Source: Staphylothermus sp.
GTDB taxonomy: Archaea > Thermoproteota > Thermoprotei_A > Sulfolobales > Desulfurococcaceae
Direction: 5' to 3'
NCBI GenBank assembly: GCA_021159785.1
Contig: JAGHDU010000070.1
Span: 1-15,083, forward strand
Length of the DNA: 15,083 nt
The position numbers were made by a program, and so were the translations under genes. The notes under the pieces were generated by a model. The model had not been told where the DNA came from, did no database searches, and worked only from the letters and a program-made list of their open reading frames with translations. This document shows, piece after piece, positions 1 to 5,518 of this stretch; the stretch's first letter is position 1; each line of letters starts with the position of its first letter.

Positions 1-106
1 AAGTTAGACGGGATCCTATCCAACTCTTTCCTAACAGTTGGAGAAAAGCAGCTACCAGGTATTTCCAACAATGAGTTAGAAACAGGTCCCGTAACTTTTT
101 CACAAC
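1..106. repeat. Left copy of the 32-33 bp GTTGG...CCAAC repeat array (partial)
   Basis: Three units of the repeat family described at 4926-5158 are seen here. The first is cut by the window edge (its CCAAC ends at 24). The second is complete at 37-69. The third, more degenerate, is at 75-106 (GTTAG ... CACAAC). Bases 36-70 match 5125-5159 in direct orientation with 3 mismatches in 35. Bases 1-24 match 4935-4958 with 3 mismatches in 24, and the 12-base linker after it is also similar. The order here (C-type, A-type, B-type) is a shortened form of the right-hand array. The stop codon of the rep gene (100-102) lies inside the third unit, so the array abuts and overlaps the 3' end of rep. Confidence 0.8.
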
Positions 107-1791
107 TCTAACGTTGGGTCATACCAGGGCGGGAAAGTATTATCAATGAAATAGGTCCAGGGCGGTTTATCTGTTTGCAATGGTAATACTTCTGGGTTTA
201 CTATGTATCCTGTTCCCAGGAACCGGTACCCGATTTCTCTTCCATTAATAATAATCCTGGTTGTCGTGACCGGTTCGGACTCAGGCCTAAGCTGTTTCGA
301 GTACGTGAAAAATCTGGTATTTAATGCCCAGTAAAGTGTTAATGGAACTGGTTCATCTACTTTTATCTCCATGGTGTCGAGATCTAGATCATTGAAGGCT
401 TTAACAAGGTATTTCTTGAGGTATCCTTTGAGGTTTCTTATACCACTTATTCCTGCACCATCATTTGTTGATGATAATGCTTTGTAGAAGTTGTATGTCA
501 TCCATCTACCGTTGAAGTTGATAACATATTTTATATCGTGGATTTTCCCAAAGCCCCATTTCTCAAGTAATTGTTTGAGGCTTTCACCATGATCTATTAT
601 TTTGACTTCTTCGGGTTGGAAGCCGTATTTCTTTATTCTATCATATAGTTCATCGAGTGTTGAAGCCCATATTGTAGATTTATACTTGTTATTAATGAGA
701 ACCGGTTTAGGTAGTCTAGCTTCATAGCGGTCTTTAGCCATTAGTCTTTTGACGCCAAGAATAAGAACATGATAATGGATAAGGCCGGTTCCATGTTTCT
801 TTGTGAACTCTATAATACGTATAAAAGCCGGTTTTTTACCAAGCTTCTTCTTGAAGTAACTCATCATGCGGTTCCAGGCCTTCTGTAATTCGTATCTAGC
901 TACTATCATGTTGGGATACTTCTTAGGATCAAGCGTTAATGTCAAGAATATACCGTATTGATAAGAATTAGCTTTCTTAAAAACATTATTAAATCTATTA
1001 ATTAAACGCCTAATACCTTCCCGTGTAAATCTATGCTTATACTTAAGCCAAAGAACAGATTCCTCATATTCATCCATAAGCAAAATAACCCTATGACCCG
1101 TATCCTCGAGATAAGCATTAAATAACCTATTAAGAACAATCCAGTCATCAAGTGTAAGTTGCTTCCTACGTACAAGAATCCTAAAAGCTTGTATCCTAGC
1201 CCAATGCGCTCTACGAGGCCACTTAATCTTAAAGTTAGGAATAGGTCCCGTAGCAGCTTCCTTACTCTTTTGTTGGAAATTCCTGGGAGCTCTCTCTCCT
1301 AACTCGTTTCCATTCTTCCTAACCATAGAACCTGATGATGCTTTCATGGTTAGGAAGCCGTGATTACTTCCTAACACCTCTTTTCCTAACCCAGTTGAAA
1401 TTTTCCTCGGGAAAAACACGGTTTGAGAAACACGCTTATTTTTAATCAAGTCAACTATGCTTTGCTTTTTACCAAAATCAACATCAATAATAACATTATT
1501 CTGAGAATGAGAGCCAATGATCGTAAGCTCTCTACTGGGTTTTTTCCGAATATGATAGTCAACGTTTCGCCTTAGTGATTCATAAAGAGTTTTGGATCTG
1601 AGACTAATCCATGTAAGACCGTCATATACTTCCTTATGAATAATTCCTTTGCGGACTAATGGTCTAATAACGTGATGAATAGTTGTACGATCAACCTTGA
1701 ATAAAAGAGCAAGATAAGGAACATTATACCTGTAAGGGGGCCTCGAGAGAAGAGAGAGAATCTGTTTTCGGAGCTCAGAATAACTCATCAT
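100..1791 (-). CDS. Rolling-circle replication initiator, HUH endonuclease with N-terminal winged helix
   Basis: A 563 aa protein that probably nicks the double-strand origin and rejoins the displaced strand in rolling-circle replication. Residues about 5-65 form a winged-helix/HTH domain. Residues 130-195 are a low-complexity linker encoded by degenerate copies of the array repeat. The HUH domain follows, with motif 1 FLTLTLDPK at 282-290, motif 2 IHYHVLI with H339 and H341 as metal ligands, and motif 3 YLKKYLVK with Y457, K460, Y461 and K464. The YxxKYxxK form is that of two-tyrosine (superfamily I, phiX174 gpA-like) initiators. No helicase motifs are visible. It is the last gene of the left operon. 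The first of two adjacent ATG codons is used; GGAG lies a few bases upstream. An IS-type HUH transposase is less likely because those are shorter and carry a single tyrosine. Confidence 0.85.
   Translation of the reverse strand: MMSYSELRKQILSLLSRPPYRYNVPYLALLFKVDRTTIHHVIRPLVRKGIIHKEVYDGLTWISLRSKTLYESLRRNVDYHIRKKPSRELTIIGSHSQNNVIIDVDFGKKQSIVDLIKNKRVSQTVFFPRKISTGLGKEVLGSNHGFLTMKASSGSMVRKNGNELGERAPRNFQQKSKEAATGPIPNFKIKWPRRAHWARIQAFRILVRRKQLTLDDWIVLNRLFNAYLEDTGHRVILLMDEYEESVLWLKYKHRFTREGIRRLINRFNNVFKKANSYQYGIFLTLTLDPKKYPNMIVARYELQKAWNRMMSYFKKKLGKKPAFIRIIEFTKKHGTGLIHYHVLILGVKRLMAKDRYEARLPKPVLINNKYKSTIWASTLDELYDRIKKYGFQPEEVKIIDHGESLKQLLEKWGFGKIHDIKYVINFNGRWMTYNFYKALSSTNDGAGISGIRNLKGYLKKYLVKAFNDLDLDTMEIKVDEPVPLTLYWALNTRFFTYSKQLRPESEPVTTTRIIINGREIGYRFLGTGYIVNPEVLPLQTDKPPWTYFIDNTFPPWYDPTLEL
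1234..1375. repeat. Degenerate array repeats inside the rep coding sequence
   Basis: Within rep, bases 1234-1265 (GTTAGG ... CTTAC, 32 bp, containing AATAGGTCCCGTAGCAGCT) match the B-type units at 75-106 and 5091-5122. Bases 1272-1303, read on the other strand, end in CCAGGAATTTCCAAC, which is identical over 15 bases to the A-type unit at 5053-5085. A further palindrome GTTAGGAAG ... CTTCCTAAC lies at 1349-1375. These copies encode the linker between the winged helix and the HUH domain, including the residues AATGPIPNF, so they are tolerated in frame. Confidence 0.65.
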
Positions 1792-1808
1792 TGCTCCGGT
1801 ACCCGTGA

Positions 1809-2087
1809 TTATCTCAAAGCTTTCTTTATTTTGAGAATATTAGGATAGAATACCGTATAGTATACAAAGCCGTATTCTGGCAATCTCTTCTTAAGACGGT
1901 ATAAATAACCATCTTTAGCGAGTTTTCTTAATATCCTAGAAATGCTGTTAAATTTTACTTTCCTATATTTAAAGTACATATAAACACAAAACTCCTCGTA
2001 AGTGAAAAAGTATTTCTTTTTATTATTTACAAACTGTAAAATTTCTCTAAGAATTAGCCAGCGTAAACTTAATTCTTGCTTAGCCAT
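1809..2087 (-). CDS. Small winged-helix-like protein
   Basis: A 92 aa basic protein of helical character, not recognised as a named family. The stretch FTYEEFCVYMYFKYRKVKFNSISRI.. followed by a Lys/Arg-rich hairpin (residues about 30-75) looks like a winged HTH (helices, then a basic wing with YLYRLKKR), so DNA binding is likely. The ATG at 2087 is chosen because the strong ribosome site GGTGATC stands 5 bases before it. A longer reading from 2114 would overlap the upstream gene. The stop codon of the preceding gene lies inside this ribosome site, so translation is probably coupled. It sits just before rep and may help regulate it. Confidence 0.7.
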   Translation of the reverse strand: MAKQELSLRWLILREILQFVNNKKKYFFTYEEFCVYMYFKYRKVKFNSISRILRKLAKDGYLYRLKKRLPEYGFVYYTVFYPNILKIKKALR

Positions 2088-2094
2088 TACGGGA

Positions 2095-2280
2095 TCACCT
2101 TTTATGTTTTTCAATATATTGTTTTGTTATTTGTTCGATCTTTTGTTGTAGTTGTTTTATTCTCTCATCAATATATGGACAATCACAGTGTTTCTTTAGA
2201 TCTTCGAGTTCCTTGATCACATGCTTGTATAATGCTATTTCAAGAAGAACCCTTTGTAATTCAGTTGGTAGTACGGGCAT
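2095..2280 (-). CDS. Small coiled-coil protein
   Basis: A 61 aa protein with two predicted amphipathic helices forming a likely coiled-coil hairpin: residues about 5-30 and 36-58. The turn between them carries HCDCPY, with two cysteines that could bind a metal or form a disulfide. No family is recognised. The ATG at 2280 is preferred over the GTG at 2283 because GGTGATC is spaced properly for it. The ATG overlaps the stop codon of the upstream HTH gene (TGATG). The small size and operon position suggest a partner of the neighbouring regulators or of Rep, but nothing in the sequence shows this directly. Confidence 0.65.
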   Translation of the reverse strand: MPVLPTELQRVLLEIALYKHVIKELEDLKKHCDCPYIDERIKQLQQKIEQITKQYIEKHKR

Positions 2281-2822
2281 CACTGGATCACCTCATTCAT
2301 AAGAATGATTCTTATCTTACAGCCTTTTGCATCAATTTCTATTAGGAGAGAACCGTGTTTATGTATGACTTCTTTATTTTTTGATTCTCGATGTTCTTGA
2401 TTCTTGATGCCGTCTTCAGGAACCTTGGTTATTATTTCATTATTATCATTGTTGTTCTCCTGTTTCTCGACATAGGACCTGTAACTATTGACTAGTCCGT
2501 GTTTCTTAAGGATTCGCCATACAGAAGTCTCAGAGATCCCGATGTATTTGGCTATGTCCTTGTACATTAAGCCTTGTTTCCTGAGTTCAATTACTTTACG
2601 TTCAATATTTTCAGTAATAATTGTTTTGCGAGTAAATCCTAGATCATGAGCTATTGACAATGCTTTCCTATACGGTATTTTATATACCTGGGCAATGTCT
2701 CTTATCCTGGCATAATGACGGAGCTTAGCATAAATGTCTGCAACAATAGCTTCAGGTAAATTATATTCTCTTGAAATCTTTCTAAGAAGAGCAGGAGTAA
2801 TTTTAGGAACAACTTCAAGCAT
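2280..2822 (-). CDS. Double helix-turn-helix DNA-binding protein
   Basis: A 180 aa protein with two HTH-like regions. The first is at about residues 20-62 (IRDIAQVYKIPYRKALSIAHDLG). The second is at about 68-112 and is clearest, of the resolvase/homeodomain-like type (LMYKDIAKYIGISETSVWRILKKHG). An acidic/Asn-rich linker (about 118-150) leads to a short C-terminal beta-like segment. A transcriptional regulator or origin-binding protein is likely. There is no resolvase catalytic domain, so recombinase activity is not supported. The start at 2822 has GGTGATC upstream, and its ATG overlaps the stop (TAA) of the ribbon-helix-helix gene. Confidence 0.75.
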   Translation of the reverse strand: MLEVVPKITPALLRKISREYNLPEAIVADIYAKLRHYARIRDIAQVYKIPYRKALSIAHDLGFTRKTIITENIERKVIELRKQGLMYKDIAKYIGISETSVWRILKKHGLVNSYRSYVEKQENNNDNNEIITKVPEDGIKNQEHRESKNKEVIHKHGSLLIEIDAKGCKIRIILMNEVIQ

Positions 2823-3007
2823 TAGTTGATCACCACTACTTCTTCTTTATAAGGTTGAGGCTTTGCCTGGGTCTGCTTTTCAAATCCGAGAAGATACCTG
2901 GTTATTGCTAAGCGTATTAATTCACTCCTAGAAATGCCGAGTTCCCATGCCAGTTCATCGATCTTTTCAATAAGTGTTTCAGGCATTTTCACAGACACGA
3001 TCTTCAA
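2822..3007 (-). CDS. Ribbon-helix-helix (CopG/MetJ-type) regulator
   Basis: A 61 aa protein whose first 45 residues fit the RHH fold. The beta strand KIVSVKMPE is followed by helix 1 (TLIEKIDELAWELG), the conserved turn ISRSELIR and helix 2 (LAITRYLLGFE). Such proteins act as dimers and bind short direct or inverted repeats through the strand. Similar proteins control copy number in many archaeal plasmids and viruses. The start is a TTG at 3007. It is chosen because GGTGATT lies 5 bases before it and because the hydrophobic strand begins right after it. The TTG overlaps the TGA stop of the upstream gene. The 19-bp tandem repeats at 4873-4911 are a possible operator (inference). Confidence 0.85.
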   Translation of the reverse strand: MKIVSVKMPETLIEKIDELAWELGISRSELIRLAITRYLLGFEKQTQAKPQPYKEEVVVIN

Positions 3008-3216
3008 TTATAATCACCTTTCTTTTTCAGTTCTTTAATTAATTTCATAAACTCATTTGTCGACGGGAGAACAGGTGTATTCTTAGAGTACACTACCTTG
3101 TTCTTCTCAACATCATAAACCCGGATAACGTATTCATTATTCAACATATTCTTGTAGATTACAACATCATATCGTTCCTCAATAACGAAATTAGACTCAC
3201 GTACGAGGCCCTTCAT
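3004..3216 (-). CDS. Small hypothetical protein
   Basis: A 70 aa protein of unknown function. It appears mostly beta-stranded (alternating hydrophobics in NFVIEERYDVVIYK, YVIRVYDVEKNKVVYSK) with a C-terminal basic helix (EFMKLIKELKKKG). The start at 3216 has GGGTGA six bases upstream. Its first 20 bases overlap the end of the Cas4-like gene, and its TGA overlaps the TTG start of the RHH gene, so it is embedded in the operon. A partner of the RHH regulator is possible from position alone. Confidence 0.65.
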   Translation of the reverse strand: MKGLVRESNFVIEERYDVVIYKNMLNNEYVIRVYDVEKNKVVYSKNTPVLPSTNEFMKLIKELKKKGDYN

Positions 3217-3826
3217 TTTTATTCACCCTGACAGGGCAGAATTGCTTGAATACACAATAGTTGCATTCCCAAGGAAACCTAGGAGCAGGGCTTTTATGCT
3301 TCAACTCATCAACGAGTTTGCTTAACTGTTCATCACTTAATGGCTCTACTTCGTACTCTAGAATATTTACCTCATTATTCAATACTATATAGACAAGAAT
3401 AGCCTTTGGCTTCCTTAGTAGATTAGCGTATATTGCTGCTTGCAATTTATGGTTTTCATGGGGCAAGTCCTTAGTTGATCTAGTAGTTTTAAGCTCAATA
3501 ACAGCATTACTCGTTACTATATCCGCTCTACCATTAATAACTACACCATTAACTTCTCTCGTAACCGGTACCTCGATTTCAGCATCCTCGCCGAACTGCA
3601 TAATCTTATATAATACAGACTCAACACCTTCATGAACAAGCTTCCCCAGAAGAATTTTCTCATTAAAGTTCAGCTGCAACATTAATGTAGGGTAACGTTC
3701 CCGAAGATAATGCTTCATAGGACATGATACAAGTTCAGTAACATAAACAACTTCCTTATCCTTCAACACACGGTTCAACGACTCACTAACATAGTAATTA
3801 ATGATAAGATCCATAACACTCCTCAT
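3197..3826 (-). CDS. Cas4-like PD-(D/E)XK exonuclease with Fe-S cluster
   Basis: A 209 aa RecB/Cas4-family nuclease with every key residue. The first cluster cysteine is C35 (VSCPMK). H65 lies in GKLVHEG, D102 in NGRAD and E111 and K113 in IELKTT. The QxxxY motif is Q129/Y133. A C-terminal trio, C188, C191 and C197, completes a 4Fe-4S site. The family cuts single-stranded DNA and processes DNA ends. Homologues are common in archaeal viruses and plasmids without CRISPR genes, as here, so a role in replication or recombination of the element is the best guess. Its ATG at 3826 overlaps the upstream TGA (ATGA). A second ATG at 3814 with GGAGTG upstream is an alternative start. Confidence 0.9.
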   Translation of the reverse strand: MRSVMDLIINYYVSESLNRVLKDKEVVYVTELVSCPMKHYLRERYPTLMLQLNFNEKILLGKLVHEGVESVLYKIMQFGEDAEIEVPVTREVNGVVINGRADIVTSNAVIELKTTRSTKDLPHENHKLQAAIYANLLRKPKAILVYIVLNNEVNILEYEVEPLSDEQLSKLVDELKHKSPAPRFPWECNYCVFKQFCPVRVNKNEGPRT

Positions 3827-4116
3827 TGCTTACTCCTCGAACGATAAATTTTCGACCTAATATATTGGACAACATTTATGAACTCAGAACGGACAAGCTC
3901 CATGATAATGGCATAGTATGTGCTGGGATCCTTACTTTTCAGCTCATCAACATTTAATCCAAATACTCTCTCAATTAAGTCGTCAACATAGTCTTTTACA
4001 ATCCTTAAGATAACTTCATGCGTACTAAGATCATGTTCAACGATTTGCCTGAGTTCTTCATAGCTAATATAATAACCGCCAAGGCGATACCTGATTTCAG
4101 GCTTAGCCTCATACAT
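3823..4116 (-). CDS. Helical hypothetical protein
   Basis: A 97 aa protein of unknown function. It begins with a short strand-like segment (EIRYRLGGYYI), then is almost wholly helical with mixed charge and a basic C-terminus (IRSKIYRSRSKQ). The start at 4116 is chosen because GGGTGGATT lies just upstream and its ATG shares a base with the previous stop (TAATG). A longer frame from 4134 would overlap the upstream gene. It sits immediately before the Cas4-like gene with an ATGA overlap, so a link to that nuclease is plausible but unproven. Confidence 0.65.
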   Translation of the reverse strand: MYEAKPEIRYRLGGYYISYEELRQIVEHDLSTHEVILRIVKDYVDDLIERVFGLNVDELKSKDPSTYYAIIMELVRSEFINVVQYIRSKIYRSRSKQ

Positions 4117-4388
4117 TAGAAATCCACCCTGCAACTCATATTGTAGAGTTTTAGAAGAGCTTCAATGTGTTGTATTTGATCATAGCTCAAGTATTTGGTT
4201 ATGTCAATAGCATCAGCTCTATCTAGTCTCACCAATGTACAGTATAGATTAGCAATTTCAAGGATCTGCTTATATATTTCAGATAGAATACTAGTAATCT
4301 TCCTACTATTATATGCCGCCTCACTCTCTAAGAACAGTTTATTTAAGAACTCATCTACAGCAGTATTTCCATAGAACACTTTCTCCAT
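4116..4388 (-). CDS. Helical hypothetical protein
   Basis: A 90 aa all-helical protein with no recognised family. Residues about 10-60 form two long helices (EFLNKLFLESEAAYNSRKITSI.., then QILEIANLYCTLVRL), followed by YLSYDQIQHIEALLKLYN. The ATG at 4388 is chosen because GGTGATA stands 4 bases before it. A GTG at 4400 would lie ahead of that site and overlap the upstream gene. The upstream stop codon is part of the ribosome site, which suggests coupled translation. Confidence 0.6.
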   Translation of the reverse strand: MEKVFYGNTAVDEFLNKLFLESEAAYNSRKITSILSEIYKQILEIANLYCTLVRLDRADAIDITKYLSYDQIQHIEALLKLYNMSCRVDF

Positions 4389-4393
4389 AACTA

Positions 4394-4873
4394 TCACCAC
4401 ATGCTTTGAATAACCGGCTGCTTAACCTTTGTGATCTGTTCATCAAGCGCGTTTCCGAAATTCAAATTCAATCGTTTGACACATTCTTCGAGTCTATAAG
4501 CGTAGTACTCTATTTCATTAATAAGATGCTCAATGCTCTTAATCTCACGAGTCAAGAACAAGGCATTAACCTCATCCTCAGTAATACCAAACCGTCTCTT
4601 AAGAACAGAATAGAGCTTTTGCTTATCGAACTTATCACAGGGACCAAGACCGACTTTCTTACATCTCCAACCATAACGGATCTCTAGATAGGCATAACAC
4701 TTACCAGACTTCTTAACAACACGATTAATATATACCTGACCCTCATTCCAAGATTCAAGCCCAAGCTTACGAATAGCTGATTGAGCCAACTCACGAATAT
4801 TCTTCAAAAAAGAACTATACTTTTCACGAATAGAACTAACCTCATCCAGACAGGCCTTCACGCCCAACACCAT
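4394..4873 (-). CDS. Putative DNA-binding protein, first gene of the replication operon
   Basis: A 159 aa protein. A helical N-terminus (residues 8-40) is followed by a small beta domain at about 47-80 (VYINRVVKKSGKCYAYLEIRYG.. KKVGLGP). This has the pattern of short YxxYLxYR..YLG DNA-binding-like domains seen in many archaeal accessory proteins (DUF6788-like in my judgement). A long helical C-terminal part follows. Three cysteines (C59, C71, C79) might bind metal. No ribosome site precedes the ATG at 4873. A TATA-like box lies about 40 bases upstream, so the mRNA probably has a very short leader. The gene starts at the edge of a 19-bp tandem repeat, suggesting repression of the whole operon there. 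Confidence 0.65.
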   Translation of the reverse strand: MVLGVKACLDEVSSIREKYSSFLKNIRELAQSAIRKLGLESWNEGQVYINRVVKKSGKCYAYLEIRYGWRCKKVGLGPCDKFDKQKLYSVLKRRFGITEDEVNALFLTREIKSIEHLINEIEYYAYRLEECVKRLNLNFGNALDEQITKVKQPVIQSMW

Positions 4874-4911
4874 AATATCTAGTCTCGATAGTAATATCTA
4901 GCATCGATAAT
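4873..4911 (-). promoter_or_regulatory. Two 19-bp tandem repeats, probable operator of the replication operon
   Basis: On the plus strand TAATATCTAG(N2)TCGATA occurs at 4873-4891 and again at 4892-4911, exactly 19 bp apart and identical at 16 of 19 positions. The pair lies between the TATA-like box and the start codon of the 159 aa gene, and the first copy touches the start codon. A protein bound there would block transcription. The RHH or HTH proteins of the same operon are the obvious candidates (inference). Confidence 0.6.
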
Positions 4912-4922
4912 ATTTAAGTATT
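4906..4922 (-). promoter_or_regulatory. TATA-like box of the replication operon
   Basis: Read on the minus strand, TACTTAAATATTATCG provides an AT-rich box (CTTAAATATT) centred about 40 bases before the ATG at 4873. This would place transcription start about 10-15 bases before the ATG. That agrees with the lack of a ribosome site for the first gene. Confidence 0.5.
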
Positions 4923-4925
4923 AGG

Positions 4926-5158
4926 GTTGGAGAACAATTAGACAGGATCCTATCCAACTCTTTTCCAGCAGTTGGGAACACTTGAGTTCTCGACACTCCA
5001 ACTCCTAAAAGAGTTGGACACCGATCACACCAAGTCTTATCAACCATAAAAAGTTGGAAAGCTACAACAACCAGGAATTTCCAACTCGTGATTGGGAATA
5101 GGTCCTGCAGCTGTATTCCAACCTAGTTGGAGAAAAGCAACTACCAGGAGTTTCCAAC
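4926..5158. repeat. Array of six 32-33 bp GTTGG...CCAAC units
   Basis: Six units begin with GTTGG (ATTGG in the fifth) and end with CCAAC (TCAAC in the third): 4926-4958, 4971-5002, 5013-5044, 5053-5085, 5091-5122 and 5126-5158. Each is 32 or 33 bp. The linkers shrink steadily from left to right: 12, 10, 8, 5 and 3 bases. Interiors fall into types. A (fourth and sixth units) has ACCAGGA and TTTCC. B (fifth) has AATAGGTCC. C (first) has ACAGGATCCTAT. Each linker plus its flanking CCAAC/GTTGG also forms a short palindrome, for example CCAACTCCTAAAAGAGTTGG at 4998-5017. This is the main non-coding region between the two operons and a candidate replication origin or a regulatory/packaging site. 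It is not a CRISPR array because the constant part is only about 5 bases at each edge. Confidence 0.85.
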
Positions 5159-5161
5159 AAT

Positions 5162-5180
5162 AATGAAAAAAGAAATAATA
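5162..5180 (-). terminator. T-rich terminator after the 82 aa gene
   Basis: On the minus strand the bases just after the 82 aa stop codon read AATATTATTTCTTTTTTCATT. Crenarchaeal transcripts often end in such T-rich stretches. It would separate this gene from the repeat array. Confidence 0.5.
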
Positions 5181-5181
5181 T

Positions 5182-5430
5182 TTATTTTTTAAGTATCTTC
5201 TTTTCGAGAATTATTCCAATTATAATTAATATTAGACCTACCACTACTGCAATAACACCTACGGTTAGCGCCAAGGATTCCATTGTTCCTAATTTATTAT
5301 ACGCACTAACAACCTCACTACAATAATTGATACGGATACTATACACTTGATATGCAAATCCTATGAACACCGTGCCTAGCAATAGAAGACCAATACCAAG
5401 CCCAACAAGAACCCCATTTCTAAAACTCAT
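5182..5430 (-). CDS. Two-TM hairpin membrane protein, candidate major virion/membrane protein
   Basis: An 82 aa protein with two hydrophobic helices (residues about 7-29 and 53-75). A polar loop of about 23 residues (SIRINYCSEVVSAYNKLGT) separates them, and the tail is Lys-rich (EKKILKK). The ATG at 5430 is chosen because GGGTGG lies upstream and a strong TATA-like region lies about 35 bases before it. Starting at 5577 would overlap the upstream gene by 59 bases and add 49 uncharacteristic residues. It has its own promoter and T-rich stops on both sides, so it is probably transcribed alone and may be abundant. Major capsid proteins of spindle-shaped archaeal viruses are small two-TM proteins of this layout. 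The assignment here is inference. Confidence 0.7.
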   Translation of the reverse strand: MSFRNGVLVGLGIGLLLLGTVFIGFAYQVYSIRINYCSEVVSAYNKLGTMESLALTVGVIAVVVGLILIIIGIILEKKILKK

Positions 5431-5457
5431 ACAATCCACCCAGGAAAAGAAACGAAC

Positions 5458-5482
5458 CCATATAATATATAATGTATATAGG
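5458..5482 (-). promoter_or_regulatory. TATA box for the 82 aa membrane protein gene
   Basis: The minus strand reads CTATATACATTATATATTATATGGG here, a long TATA-type run ending about 30 bases before the ATG at 5430. It lies between the T-rich stop of the upstream operon and this gene, which supports separate transcription. Confidence 0.6.
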
Positions 5483-5499
5483 ATCAGTGAAGAAGGGTT

Positions 5500-5518
5500 G
5501 TAGAAAAACAAATTTATT
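5500..5518 (-). terminator. T-rich terminator at the end of the long structural operon
   Basis: Directly after the stop codon of the 159 aa beta-sandwich gene the minus strand reads AATAAATTTGTTTTTCTA. The run of Ts fits a crenarchaeal termination signal. A new TATA box follows within 20 bases. Confidence 0.45.

Noticed and set aside
100..1791. Reading the HUH protein as an IS200/IS605 or IS91 transposase
   Set aside because: The length, the N-terminal winged helix, the two-tyrosine motif and the position at the end of a replication operon fit a Rep better. No TnpB gene or clear transposon ends are seen, although the flanking arrays keep the idea open.
2280..2822. Resolvase or integrase
   Set aside because: Only the HTH part resembles resolvases; no serine or tyrosine recombinase catalytic domain is present in this protein or elsewhere in the window.
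4926..5158. CRISPR array
   Set aside because: The constant part is only about five bases at each edge, the interiors are related to one another rather than unique, linker lengths change steadily, and no cas1/cas2 is present. The nearby Cas4-like gene alone is not enough.
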